From Rusavskia elegans (Eukaryota; Ascomycota; Lecanoromycetes; Teloschistales; Teloschistaceae), in assembly GCA_011316305.1 (NCBI GenBank), contig SAUG01000043.1:62001-126000 (forward strand): 64,000 nucleotides of DNA, in the 5' to 3' direction. The translations under genes and the position numbers were made by a program. Positions 54,447 through 64,000 of this stretch are shown here, piece by piece. The notes below the pieces were generated by a model that worked only from the letters and a program-made list of their open reading frames with translations, searched no databases and had not been told where the DNA came from. Every line of letters begins with the position of its first letter. Position 1 is the first letter of the stretch.

Positions 54447-54837
54447 AATAGTGCATTCGAATATGTGGAGAATAAAGCAAGCGAATCGTGCTTGGTGATG
54501 ATTGATACTAGCTGCGCAATAATTCGTTGGACTCGCCGTACTCGTACCTCGGCGGACAGTTACGGTAGACTTCGCAGACGCCTTGCGCAAGGGTCGAGCT
54601 GAAAATCTTAGTCTGCCGGCTCGCACTCCCCAAGTCGTCTTATTTGTATGGGTTGCACTTCGTCCATAAACCTGACGCACATGTCTTCAGAATCGGTGAG
54701 GTTAGTGGAAGACTTGTTGCAACGGAGCGTTCGTTGGAAGCCGCTGGCTCCGCACTCGCGTGAGGCAAACTGTCAGGGTCGCTCCCTGACGCACTTGGAC
54801 GGCATTTCCCACGGCAGTTGCCTGCTTACCAACAATA
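54447..54837. other. Divergent promoter between cgi121 and the Zn2Cys6 gene
   Basis: About 390 bp shared upstream region of two divergent genes. No coding signal beyond open upstream extensions. No specific motif assigned. Confidence 0.45.
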
Positions 54838-57760
54838 ATGAGCCTCAAACGACCTCCCGACGACGACCGTCCTCTCTCACGTCCAAACAAGGTTCCTAAG
54901 GCACGTGTGGATGGCTCGCCGGCAGATTACAGCAACGATGTCAGGAAGAAGATCATCTCGTCCAACCGGACAGGGCAAGCTTGCGACAGATGCAGAGTAT
55001 ACCTGGCCCTCTTCCTCACCGCCACTGACAATCGCTGATGTGCTGCTTGTCAGATCCGGAAAATGCGATGTGACGACAACACAGAAGGCTGCGCCCCGTG
55101 CATGCAGAACCAGTCGCCATGCAAAACCACCGATCGCATCACCGGCAGGGCCACCGTTCGCGGTTATGTCCAGAGCGTGGAACGAAGACTCCAGCAGCTC
55201 GAAACCCATTGCCACGAGCTTGAGGATCGGTTAGCAGCGCATGGCATTGATGTAAAACCATCGAGCCAACATAGCGACTATCCAAATACTTTAAGCCTTT
55301 CTCACACAGACGGTCATGAACCACTTCCAAAACCGGATTGGTACAATGACCCACACTCAACCAGTAACGGCACTTGCTACCCTTCTACAGACTATGTCTC
55401 ATCCAGGCGTTTATCCCAGACCGATGGCAGCGTCTCTCGCCTTCCTGATTTTCGGAATGGCTTAACGGGCGAGAATTACCTTGGTGTCTCATCGGGCAAT
55501 TCACTTGTCAGCTCAATACGCGGAACATCTCTGAACGTACTTGGAATGGAGATCAATCTGGCAGATTACATGCATGCTGATCTCGATGAGCCAAACCCAT
55601 CGGATTATGAGAAGAAGCCGATGTACAACAAGTCTTACTACGCTTTCATTCTAACCGCTTTTAGTGCAAAGCCCAAGCCTGAAGAAGTCGGTTTGCCGTC
55701 TCGAGAAGAGGCCATGAAATGCGTGGAATGGTTCTTCAAGGTGATCAATACCTATCTCCCAGTATTGCATCGACCAAGCTTCATGACATTGGTATGTGAA
55801 ATCGAAGTTTTGCCTTCAGCTTTGGCTCACAAACTTACCAATCCAGATCAACAGGATGTACGACGACCCTTCGTTTGAGCCTTGTCCAGCGGAAAAAGTC
55901 ATCGTTCACTGTGTTTTTGCAACCATGTTGTGGCAATTTGTCGTTCGTAACTGGGAAAACCCCGTACAGCAAGCAGATTTCAACCGGCGGTCCAATCTAC
56001 ACTACCACTACGCCTTGAGTTTCTTTCAACAGTTGATGGCCAGTCATACCTTGCAAGATGTTCAAGCGATGTCGATGCTATGTATTCACCTCAGGGCATT
56101 GCCTAAACCTGGTGCTTGTTGGATGATGACTTCAACAACCATGAATCTTGCCATTGAATTGGGCTTGCATCGATCTATGAGAAGCTGGGCTCCAGAGTCC
56201 CGCAAAATTTCCGTTCTCGAGATCGAATTGCGGAAACGAATATTCTGGTCTGTGCTCGTAATTCATATCATAATCAGTGGCAAGCTCGGCCGGCCTATGG
56301 CTCTACGCGAAGAAGACTATGACGTTGAACTGCCTGAGGCAGTGGATGACAATCTGCTCAGCGAAGAGGGGATTGATACATCAAAGGAAGGGGAATGCGA
56401 ATTTCTCGTCGGTATGACCTCTTTCAGATTCGAGCCCATTTGTATCGATCTCTACAACAATATCTATGCTGTCAAACGGTCGCCACAGACATATATCGAG
56501 ACTGTTCTGCGACTTGAGCACCGGATTCAAACACATATTGACTCGTGGGATACCGATCTGATGCACCGATGGGCTTCCGCCAACGACGTGACTCAGGTAT
56601 ATCCGTTGTACATCAAGATGTGGCCACTAGAATTTCGGCTCCTTCTTCGACATCCGTCTCTATCGTTGACTTCATCAGCCGAATTCAACAACGAAAGCCT
56701 GACCATATGCATGGATATGTCCAAGCAGATCCTCAAAATCGTCAAACAGCTCCAAGCATGGAAAAGTCTCGATTCGAATTGGCAGACCGGCGCGCTTTTC
56801 GTACTCGCCATTTCCACCACCCTGTTCGGGCATTGGGAGCGTAGGGACGGACTTACCTTGACCGGGTTCGACATCCTGAAAGAGGATATGCGATCTTGGC
56901 TGAGCATCATGAGTGATATGGGCCGCTATTTGGGTATGGACAAAGGTGCTCCGTGGGTTTTGGTAATATTGACTGACCCCTGTATAGGATCAGGCGAACG
57001 CCTAGAACAGGCGGTGAGGGTACCAGTTGACAACACGCTTCTGTTATTGTCTCGTCATTTAGCGTCAAAGACGGCATCGTCAGCGCTCGCCACAACGGAC
57101 CATAAAGTTACCCCTGAACCCCTTTCTGAGCAAATCCATCGGCCTCAGGTGCTTAATGAAGGATTTCGGAGTCCTTTACCTTATCCTACTAAATCTCCCA
57201 AGTCGCCATCCCACTCCTTGAATAACAATCGCCGGCCCAGCTACGTGCCCGAAGACGACCTGAATATTCATTCTCATCACCAACAGACGTTCTCTCCATA
57301 TACTTATCCCGAACCACCCCCTCAGCAAGCACCAAGCTACCTCCCCAACCCAGCCGCCCTCCCTTACACCATGCCTTCCCAACCACATCATAGACCTCAG
57401 CAACCACCTCAGCATCCTCCCTCTGCACCGCCCTCCTACCTCTATTCAAACCCCCACCCAATACCATTTCAACAGCAAGCCCATCCGCAACACAACGACC
57501 TCTTCCCAGCCGGTATTCAAGCTCAATGGCGCCATTGGGCTGGTAGCATGGCCAGCAATCTAGAACCGCAAGAATACCTGAGCTCCGCGAATGCACTGAT
57601 GCAGCTCGGTGGCCACGGCGATCTTTCTGCTGCAGCCGTCCCTAGTAACGGAACTGATGCGCCTGGAGTGCAGATGGATGCTGCCGGGACGAACGGTTCA
57701 GCGCCGGGTTTGTCGTGGCCAAATGGCTTTTTCGGCCCGGATGGTAGGGGAGACGCATGA
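54838..57760 (+). CDS. Zn2Cys6 transcription factor with fungal-specific TF domain
   Basis: Exons 54838-54996, 55054-55791, 55847-56933 and 56988-57760 encode 918 aa. The zinc cluster is canonical: Cys49-x2-Cys52-x6-Cys59-x6-Cys66-x2-Cys69-x6-Cys76, split by intron 1 (ACDRCR joined to IRKMRCDDNTEGC). A coiled coil follows (RGYVQSVERRLQQLETHCHE), as in dimerising regulators. The middle-homology domain spans about 290-620 (FFKVINTYLPVLHRPSFMTL, TMNLAIELGLHRSM, ELRKRIFWSVLVIH, LGRPMALREEDYDVELPE). The C-terminus is Pro/Gln/His-rich and probably activating. The third intron (54 nt, gactgac branch site) is a multiple of three without a stop; removing it restores MGRYLGSGERLEQAVR. DNA target and pathway are not evident; no metabolic cluster surrounds it. 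Confidence 0.91.
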
Positions 57761-58360
57761 ATTCCACGACGAATATCATGCGGCTAGCAAGGGTTTTGGA
57801 TGGTCCCGATCTGAAAGTCGCCTGACATGTACTACCACGAGAAGCATATCACACGATGCGTTTTGTAAGCCGGAGTATTGTCATTCGTGTCAGGGAAGAA
57901 AGGGCAGGTGGATGGTTTTTGTAAGATGCCATTGTCGTTTCAAATCCGAGATACCCTTTGGCGGCCACATTTATATCGATGTAATGAATAACGTTTACTC
58001 TACTAGGGTTTCATCTGTGCTTGCAAGTAGCATTGCGCTAGGAGGTCTGTTCTAGAAAAACGCCTGCCTGTTAGACTTTTACACGATGAGTGTAGTCGTA
58101 CAGACTTCGAAAAAGCGGACAGTCAACTTCGACGGCAACTCTAAGGATTTTTCATTTCATCTGACCTGATACCATTCGTCGATCGTTGAAGTCTAGGATA
58201 TATCATATTACTATTGAAGGGGGAAAAAACCCCAAAAGACTGCCAGGCACTACATATAATATGACATGTGGATCGAAAAGGGAACCAAAATTGACAGGCG
58301 GGCAGGGCACCTGCATGGTGACACTGACTACCTATCCTTGTGAGTCTTCTACACTCAACA
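57761..58360. other. Convergent intergenic region
   Basis: About 600 bp between the 3' ends of the Zn2Cys6 gene and the DUF7908 gene. Nothing recognised beyond presumed 3' UTRs. Confidence 0.4.
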
Positions 58361-61300
58361 TCACACCGTCGTAGTGCCTCGGGTGATGATCGAGCGAATC
58401 GTATCGACGGTGAGGACCAGGCCTGGCGTGATGGTCGCCGAGTTGACGGAATATTGCAAGCCGAATATTGGCGCTGTGGTGGTGGATTAGTATTGGTGGA
58501 TGGATAGGGGAAGAGGGCGGGAGAGGGAGAGGGAGGAATGGATGAGGGATCACGTACAGCCGTATTGAGCGCCGATTGTGGCGCTGATTCCTTGATCGGA
58601 GATTTGGTACTGTGAGTGAGAAGTCTCGGTTAGCATATACATCCATGTTCCCACTGGCTTAATGCCAAAGGGTGCACTGAGGGTGTAAAGGATATATGGG
58701 TCACAATTGATTCTACGCCTGTGACTTCACAGCTCTCAAAACACTAGGAGAATAGGGGTAGTGCAGCGGCCACAGATGACTCACGTAAGTGAAAGTGAAG
58801 ACACCCGGCTGGTTCGTCGAATACGAGACGGTGTAGTTATAGTATGCATCCGTCGCGTCGTAACGGGTAAGGTAGTACTGGAAAACGATATCGGTGCCGC
58901 CAGTAAGCGTGTAGAATATCCCCTGCGTCGACCCTTCGGCGATATATGTATCATCCCAGAAGGGGAATAATGCAACGGCAGGGATGTATTGAGCGGGTAA
59001 TGCGACGTTGCTGTACGCGGTGGTTCCGTCGAAGAGGGAGATGATCTATTCGTGGCGATGATGAGTCAGTTTCATTGTATTGTTATCGGATTGGGTAGAT
59101 TCTGGAGCTTCAGGTATACCCCGTTTGATGTTACGTAAACACGAGATGAAACGTCCTGTCCGATCTGTACTTGGATTGGTAGATCCACAAAGACAGAGGC
59201 ATCATCGATATATTCCGGTGCGCCAGTTGAGGAACCCAAGATTGCTGTAGGACCCGCCGGGCCAACACTGGGTGCAGTCGAACTTGTATCTCCAGTGGTG
59301 GTGCTGGTACTTCCACTTGTGCTGCTTATACTTGAACTCGTGGTGCTTGTACTTGAACGTGTGGTGCTTGTCGCGGTACTGATTGCGAAAGTTGTAGTGG
59401 TAGAAGTCACAGTCAAAGAATCCGTAGTAGTGACGGTCCGAGTGACGGTCAGGCTAGCCGTAGGGGCACTTGACAATCAATCCAGTCAGTGACACTTATT
59501 CTTCCATGGAGTTGCATGAGATAGGGTCCAGGCATTCTCTGCCATACGTACGTTCCTGTGGAGGTTGAAGCTCCAGAAGTAACCGTCGCGTCTGTTGACA
59601 CAACACTTGTACTAAACACAGTGTTTGCCGGTTGTGTCACGTATGATGTTTGGAGAACCCTTGACGAATATGTCGCAGTAGTTGCGGGGGCGGGTGGAGG
59701 GCTAGAAGCAAACAGGCTACAAGCAGCGCTGAGAACAATGACATCGAATGTCTGCAGAGGCACAGGCGTGGACAAGGTTGTCGAGGCCTGGCGAAGTTGC
59801 AACGCTGGACGGGTCGCTCTTCTCTGTACAACCACCGTCTGAACTGTCGATGTTCTTGTCTGAACGGTTGTGATGATCGTTGTCACTGTGCTTGCCGTCG
59901 TGGTATCCACCGATATCGTTGAAGTTGGCCTATGTCGAGGACAGGTCAGTATTGAAGGGTCTTCATTAAGACATAAGCGTAACAGAACATTGCGTTGATT
60001 TATGCCAATCCAAGGCTGGGCATGTGACATCCGGTGTTCCCTCGAATCATAGACCAGACTTGGCCACGCATAAGATAGGGTCTTGGCTCTCCGCTCCCGG
60101 TTAAGAAGTAAAAATGACGTTGACTTACGTTGTGATTGTAGTACTGGTTGTGGATAGAATGGTATTGAGCCGAGTACTAGTGACTGTCCGGTAGACTGTG
60201 CTATCACCAGGAGTAATAGTTGTTGTTGAAGTCGAAGTGGCAACTGCTGTAGTCGAAGCAGTAGATTGAGAAGTTGTGAATCCCAGATAGACAGTGCAAA
60301 AGCCCCGCAGAGAACTGTTCGATATGATGGAAGCCGCCTGGCTAACAAGATCTGTCGTAGTCGTGGAAGATACTGTTGGTGAAGTAGTTGTAGTTGAAGA
60401 GAAGCTTGAGGTTGACGAGAAGGTTGAGGTTGACGAGAAGGTTGAGGTTGACGAGAAGGTTGAGGTTGACGAGAAGGTTGAGGTTGACGAGAAGGTTGAG
60501 GTTGACGAAAAGGTCGGGCTCGATGAAGATGAAGACGTTAAACTTGACGAAGAGGTCCTGCTAGAGGGGGATATGGTGCTAGAAGTGGACGAGGTGCTAG
60601 ATGACGATGCAGTGCTGGACGATAATGTAGTACTGGATGAGGATATGGTACCAGACGGTAGCGTAGGACTCGATAAAGATCCTGTGCTGAAGGTTGAGGT
60701 AATGGAAGAGGTGGTGGTACTCGAAGGAGGGGCGGTGTTGGAGGAGGACGTGGTGCTGGATGATAAGGTAGAGGATGTGGCGCTAGACGGTGATGTAATA
60801 CTAGACGAGGATGTAATGCTGGACGAGGACGAGGACGAGGACGAGGTACTGGACGGGGATGAGGTGCTCAGAGAGGATCCAGTAGCGGACGAGGATAAGG
60901 TGCTTGACAAAGAAGTCGATCTTGGCGAAGAAACTGGACTTGGCGAGACCGGACTTGACGAGGTCGCACTTGACAGGGCTGGACTTAATGAAGAAGTCGT
61001 GATTGAGGAAGAGCTCCTACTTAATGGCCCAATTATACTTGACGAAAGGGATGTAGTTGAAGGGCTTGTCCTCGACGATAAGGTGCTGCTTGGCAAAGAA
61101 GTTGTACTTGGAGGGTTTGTACTCGGCGAAGAAGTTCTGATTGACGGTGAAGTTGCGCTCGAGGGCGAGGCTGCACTGGGCGATGAAGTTGTCGTCGATA
61201 GATTCGGCGTTACAGTCAATGACCTAGATGTAGTACTCGATGTGGCTAACACGCTTGTGGGAGCTGGCGTGCTGATAGATAACACAGTCGTACTGGATGA

Positions 61301-62296
61301 TCTGCTCGAGGATACTTGGTTGCCACTAGATCTCGATGGACTTGGTGTTACGCTTAGAATGGAGGAGCTGTATAGACTGCTCTCTGAAGTAGAAGTGCTT
61401 GGGAGACGCATGCTCGTGCTCGAGGAGCTGGAAATCGTGAAAGAGCTCACGGTAGAACTTCGAGTGGCAGAGGAGGCGAGGCTGCTGATGGATGATAGGG
61501 AGCTCTGCGCGACATTTGACGTGGTTGGGGTGTTCAAGTAGCTGTCTGACGTAGAAGTGCTCGTGAAGCGCGTGGTTGTTGTTACGGCTGAGCTGAAGGT
61601 AGAACATGCAGATCCTGAATGACGACAAATCAGCTTTGGGCCAAGTATTACGGCGAGAGATTCCGGCAAGGGCACTGCCTACTTGCAACGGCTTTCAGAA
61701 CTACACTCGAGTAGCCTTCAGGTAAAGGTCCTGTGAAGACAACGAGCAGGGGTTGGGACTGCCGAGCGCAGAACCTAGCGACTCCTCCATCAAAAGCGGG
61801 ATTTTTCCACTCTAAGAAGCCGTTGTCGACGGTGAAGAAGGTAGTGATGGCTTCCCGGGGTTGCCTTCCTCTAAATTGATCATCACGACTGCCCTGCAAA
61901 GTCCAATAGGACAGCGAGTTCGACGCAAGTCCCCCGGCCCTCAAAACATAATCCGACGCGCTTTGACAAGATGGAAGGATGTTACCGTTGGACGTGAGGA
62001 AGCCTATTGAAGTGTCTTGACGACGTCGAATCGCTCGACTACCGGACTGAAAGACCTGAAGCGAGAAATTTTGCTCAACAACTGGGGGACTGAAATATTC
62101 CATCAGCCACGTCGAGCGAGTTATGGGAAGCTGGCTTGACCTGCCTTGCAAATCCAGTCCCCAGATCCGTAGCATTACCAGCTATTGTTATAGGTGCCGA
62201 GATAACGTACGAACGCGTTTTGACCTCACACACGATCTCGGTGGCCTGAATCAACACGGCCGAGGCCAGCAGGCCGACCAAAGTCCGCGCAATCAT
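58361..62296 (-). CDS. Secreted DUF7908-type protein with a long Ser/Thr stalk (8 exons)
   Basis: Exons 62296-62211, 62140-61683, 61614-60129, 59929-59552, 59468-59120, 59045-58785, 58609-58558 and 58473-58361 total 3183 nt, 1060 aa, with consistent phases. An N-terminal signal peptide (MIARTLVGLLASAVLIQATE) leads to a domain with IGFLTSNGNILPSC, FFTVDNGFLEWKNPAFDGG and PLLVVFTGPLPEGYSSVVL, which I take as DUF7908. Then comes a stalk of several hundred Ser/Thr residues, likely heavily O-mannosylated, including six TFSSTS repeats. The C-terminus is a compact beta-rich domain (ISLFDGTTAYSNVALP, ALFPFWDDTYIAEGSTQGIF, DIVFQYYLTRYDATDAYYNY). No GPI-anchor signal is evident. It is probably an extracellular or wall-associated adhesin-like protein; ligand unknown. 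A 415-codon frame on the other strand is an antisense shadow. Confidence 0.83.
60408..60515. repeat. 18-bp tandem repeat, six units, inside the DUF7908 gene
   Basis: Six 18-bp units of the form gaggttgacgagaaggtt lie in direct tandem, near-identical except the last. On the coding (minus) strand each encodes six residues, giving repeated TFSSTS. Such coding minisatellites expand and contract readily and are common in fungal cell-surface proteins, where copy number can vary between strains. Confidence 0.9.
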
Positions 62297-63251
62297 GACA
62301 GCTCTGAAAAAGCTCTGTAGTTCATGAAGACACGATATGGGAAGAGAACTACACCATGGGGCGCACGACTCGGGCCGGGAATGCAGGCCATCAGGAGCTG
62401 ATTTACATTCCTCGCTTGACTGATGTAAATACAGTCCGTGGGCATCGTACAGTCTGAGATTGTAGTTGCGGGAGACAAGAGAAATAACTAGATCGTAGAC
62501 TCATGTTTGGAAGAGCAAGGATGAGAAAAGAGAGGTTGGAATACGTGTACCTCTCGAACTTTACTCATAGAAATTGAAGTTTTCTCGATCCCACGGTCAC
62601 GCGAATAGTACCGAATGAAGGCCTCGCTTTCGAACCAGATGTTAATCTATATTACGGAGAATCTCTACAATGGTTCCTGGTGGTTAGACGAAGCCTCCGC
62701 CTCCCTGTTCAAGTGTATTCCGCCGTGTGTGAATTATGTGACATCAGGATGCTTTCGATGTTGTCTCGGATGACGCTACCTTCCGAAGCGGGTTAGACAA
62801 GTCTCGGATGACGCTACCTTCCAAAGCGGGTTAGACAAGTACAGGGAGCGAAGCTTGCATGCCTATCCGGCTAGCGTCCGGTCGTCTGAACACTGAGGCA
62901 ACTTTCGATGCATTTGAATTACTGTACATCACGTGACTGTTGCGCCTTAAAGTACGCTGGCTTACGAAGAGAAGAACGATGGCATCGCTTCCTGACTTCA
63001 TTGAGAGAGCCTGAAACTGCATCTCAATGGCATCGTAGAAGATCTCGAGGAGGAAGGACACAGTATCAAGCAACCAATCTCTATGAGGCATTCATTAACC
63101 GGAGACGGATTCAAAGACGGATTGCATGCTATTGATTCTGCCTACTAAAACCTTAACCCAAAGCTGCTGATATCACAACACTTCTCCCAAGATCCGGTCG
63201 CAACCTCGGCAAAACGACCAGCTCAATTTCATCAGCCGAGCTGCGAATCGA
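62297..63251. other. Intergenic region with a tandem duplication
   Basis: About 950 bp. It holds the presumed promoter of the DUF7908 gene, a 38-bp tandem duplication (listed separately) and the 3' flank of the edge gene. No gene recognised. Confidence 0.4.
62763..62838. repeat. 38-bp direct tandem duplication
   Basis: Two adjacent 38-bp copies (62763-62800 and 62801-62838), each beginning gtctcggatgacgctacc and ending gggttagacaa, differing at one base (G to A). The near-identity suggests a recent duplication. Confidence 0.92.
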
Positions 63252-64000
63252 TCACGGCAACCCGCACGGCCCGCCGAAATGTCGACAATCGGGGCAGCGG
63301 GGATGAAAATCTATATGGATGCCCCAGCCATCAGAAACTTCTCTTCTCCCTGTAGGACGCATGCTTGGGCCCATAGGATGCATGCTTGCGCCCATAGTAT
63401 GCATGCTTGTGCCCATGGGATCAAAAACGCCTTCCCCCGTTTTGACCGAACTGTAGAGTACCCTTTTCCGTTGCGGATTGCCCTGCGCCTTCTTGACATA
63501 GCTCTCCCATTTCTCTTTATCCACTCGACCGAGCACGCCCCGCTCGAACATGAGGTCGATGTTGTACTCGCCAGTCTGCGTGTGCCGCCTGAGTAGATCT
63601 TGCTCGATCCACTCGCAAATCTTCCCTTCGTGATGGCCAAGTTCATGACTGAGCATTTGCAAGAAGTCGATGTCGACTTCGTCACGGTGCACATCCTCCC
63701 ATTTGCTTATCTTGATGATTTCGTCGTCGTGAGACTTGGACTTTCTCTTCTTCCGCTTCTTCTTCTCCTTCTCGCGCTTGGTTTCTTCCTCGGATGATTC
63801 TGCGCTGCTATCGCTGCTGTCGTCACGCTTTTTCCGCGTAACTTGCTTACGACTAGATTTGGCCTTTTTGGACTTCTCACGAACCACGAGTTGCTTCTTG
63901 TGGCGACGAGAGTCCTCCTCTGAATCTTCCTCCTCTTCTTCGTCCTGCTCGTCGGCCGAGGCATCTCGCGCCCTGGAATGTTTATCGGATTTGCCACGCC
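63252..64000 (-). CDS. Charged Lys/Glu/Ser-rich protein, 5' end beyond the window
   Basis: The frame is open from the window edge to the stop at 63252, so only the C-terminal ~249 residues are present and the start lies outside. The visible N-terminal part is very acidic and then basic (DASADEQDEEEEEDSEEDS, KKKRKKRKSKSHDDE), typical of nuclear disordered regions. A helical block follows (DIDFLQMLSHELGHHEGKI, CEWIEQDLLRRHTQTGEYNI, LMFERGVLGRVDKEKWESYV). A repeat of MG-x-SM-(H/R)-x comes next, three units, and then a His/Cys-containing end CPDCRHFGGPCGLP. The HELGHH string resembles a zinc-protease HExxH-like motif but reads HELGH, and no protease context is visible, so I do not call one. Family unknown. 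Confidence 0.7.
   Translation of the reverse strand, partial: RGKSDKHSRARDASADEQDEEEEEDSEEDSRRHKKQLVVREKSKKAKSSRKQVTRKKRDDSSDSSAESSEEETKREKEKKKRKKRKSKSHDDEIIKISKWEDVHRDEVDIDFLQMLSHELGHHEGKICEWIEQDLLRRHTQTGEYNIDLMFERGVLGRVDKEKWESYVKKAQGNPQRKRVLYSSVKTGEGVFDPMGTSMHTMGASMHPMGPSMRPTGRREVSDGWGIHIDFHPRCPDCRHFGGPCGLP
63359..63421. repeat. 21-bp tandem repeat, three units, in the edge gene
   Basis: Three 21-bp units, each starting with the palindrome gcatgc and continuing ttgNgcccat. On the minus strand each encodes seven residues (MG-x-SM-(H/R)-x). The third-position N differs among units (g, c, t), so the copies have diverged slightly. Confidence 0.88.

Noticed and set aside
60294..61541. Plus-strand open frame of 415 codons, Val/Asp/Glu-rich
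   Set aside because: It is the reverse complement of the Ser/Thr stalk of the minus-strand DUF7908 gene, whose exons and splice sites are well supported.
63590..63680. HELGH string as a zinc metalloprotease active site
   Set aside because: The surrounding sequence is charged and lacks the third ligand and any protease fold signature.

Overview
The window looks like chromosomal DNA of a filamentous ascomycete (Pezizomycotina; Dothideomycetes is my best guess, but that is inference). The evidence is short GT-AG introns of about 50-115 bp with CTAAC/CTGAC-like branch sites, compact genes on both strands, and typical filamentous-fungal families: NoxA NADPH oxidase, a Zn2Cys6 regulator, DUF6594 and DUF7908 proteins, a Boi-type scaffold, SLX4 and Dsk2. 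I saw no transposon, rRNA, tRNA, CRISPR array or bacterial-type operon. All gene models were spliced by hand; for every multi-exon model the exon lengths add up to a whole number of codons.

Layout. 0-5.4 kb: a thymine/uracil-mismatch DNA glycosylase, a five-exon Cys/His-rich and Arg/Gly-rich protein, and a gene-poor stretch with two diverged copies of a small coding-like segment. 5.4-7.2 kb: noxA (minus) with a 2.5-kb upstream region. 9.7-18 kb: a small membrane protein, the ubiquitin receptor dsk2, a conserved six-exon protein with a 12-nt microexon, and a three-RRM RNA-binding protein. 20-31 kb: a Boi-like SH3-SAM-PH polarity scaffold, divergent from a MIZ/SP-RING SUMO-ligase-like gene, then a small three-exon gene and a DUF6594 membrane protein. 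31.6-36.1 kb: a Nup2-type FG nucleoporin with a C-terminal Ran-binding domain, with three successive hairpins in its presumed 3' UTR. 37-40 kb: an SCP2 lipid-carrier protein and an F-box-like protein. 41-45 kb: an orphan-gene island including a tandem paralogous pair. 45.5-54.4 kb: a cyclic-nucleotide-binding/F-box/LRR protein, a small orphan, SLX4 and the KEOPS subunit Cgi121. 54.8-62.3 kb: a Zn2Cys6 transcription factor and an eight-exon secreted DUF7908 protein with a very long Ser/Thr stalk. The window ends inside a charged Lys/Glu/Ser-rich protein that is cut off by the edge.

The genes do not form one pathway or a secondary-metabolite cluster. They are mainly housekeeping (DNA repair, ubiquitin/SUMO, nuclear transport, tRNA modification, RNA binding) and morphogenesis (NoxA, Boi-like) genes, with small orphan islands between them.

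The most striking unexplained signal is the hairpin array at 31634-31848. Three hairpins start 87-89 bp apart and have nearly identical 22-23-nt loops but completely different, perfectly paired 7-9-bp stems. Read in the sense of the upstream nucleoporin mRNA, each loop can fold around a C(UNCG)G tetraloop (UUCG, UUCG, UACG). Conserved loops with covarying stems are what a selected RNA structure would show.
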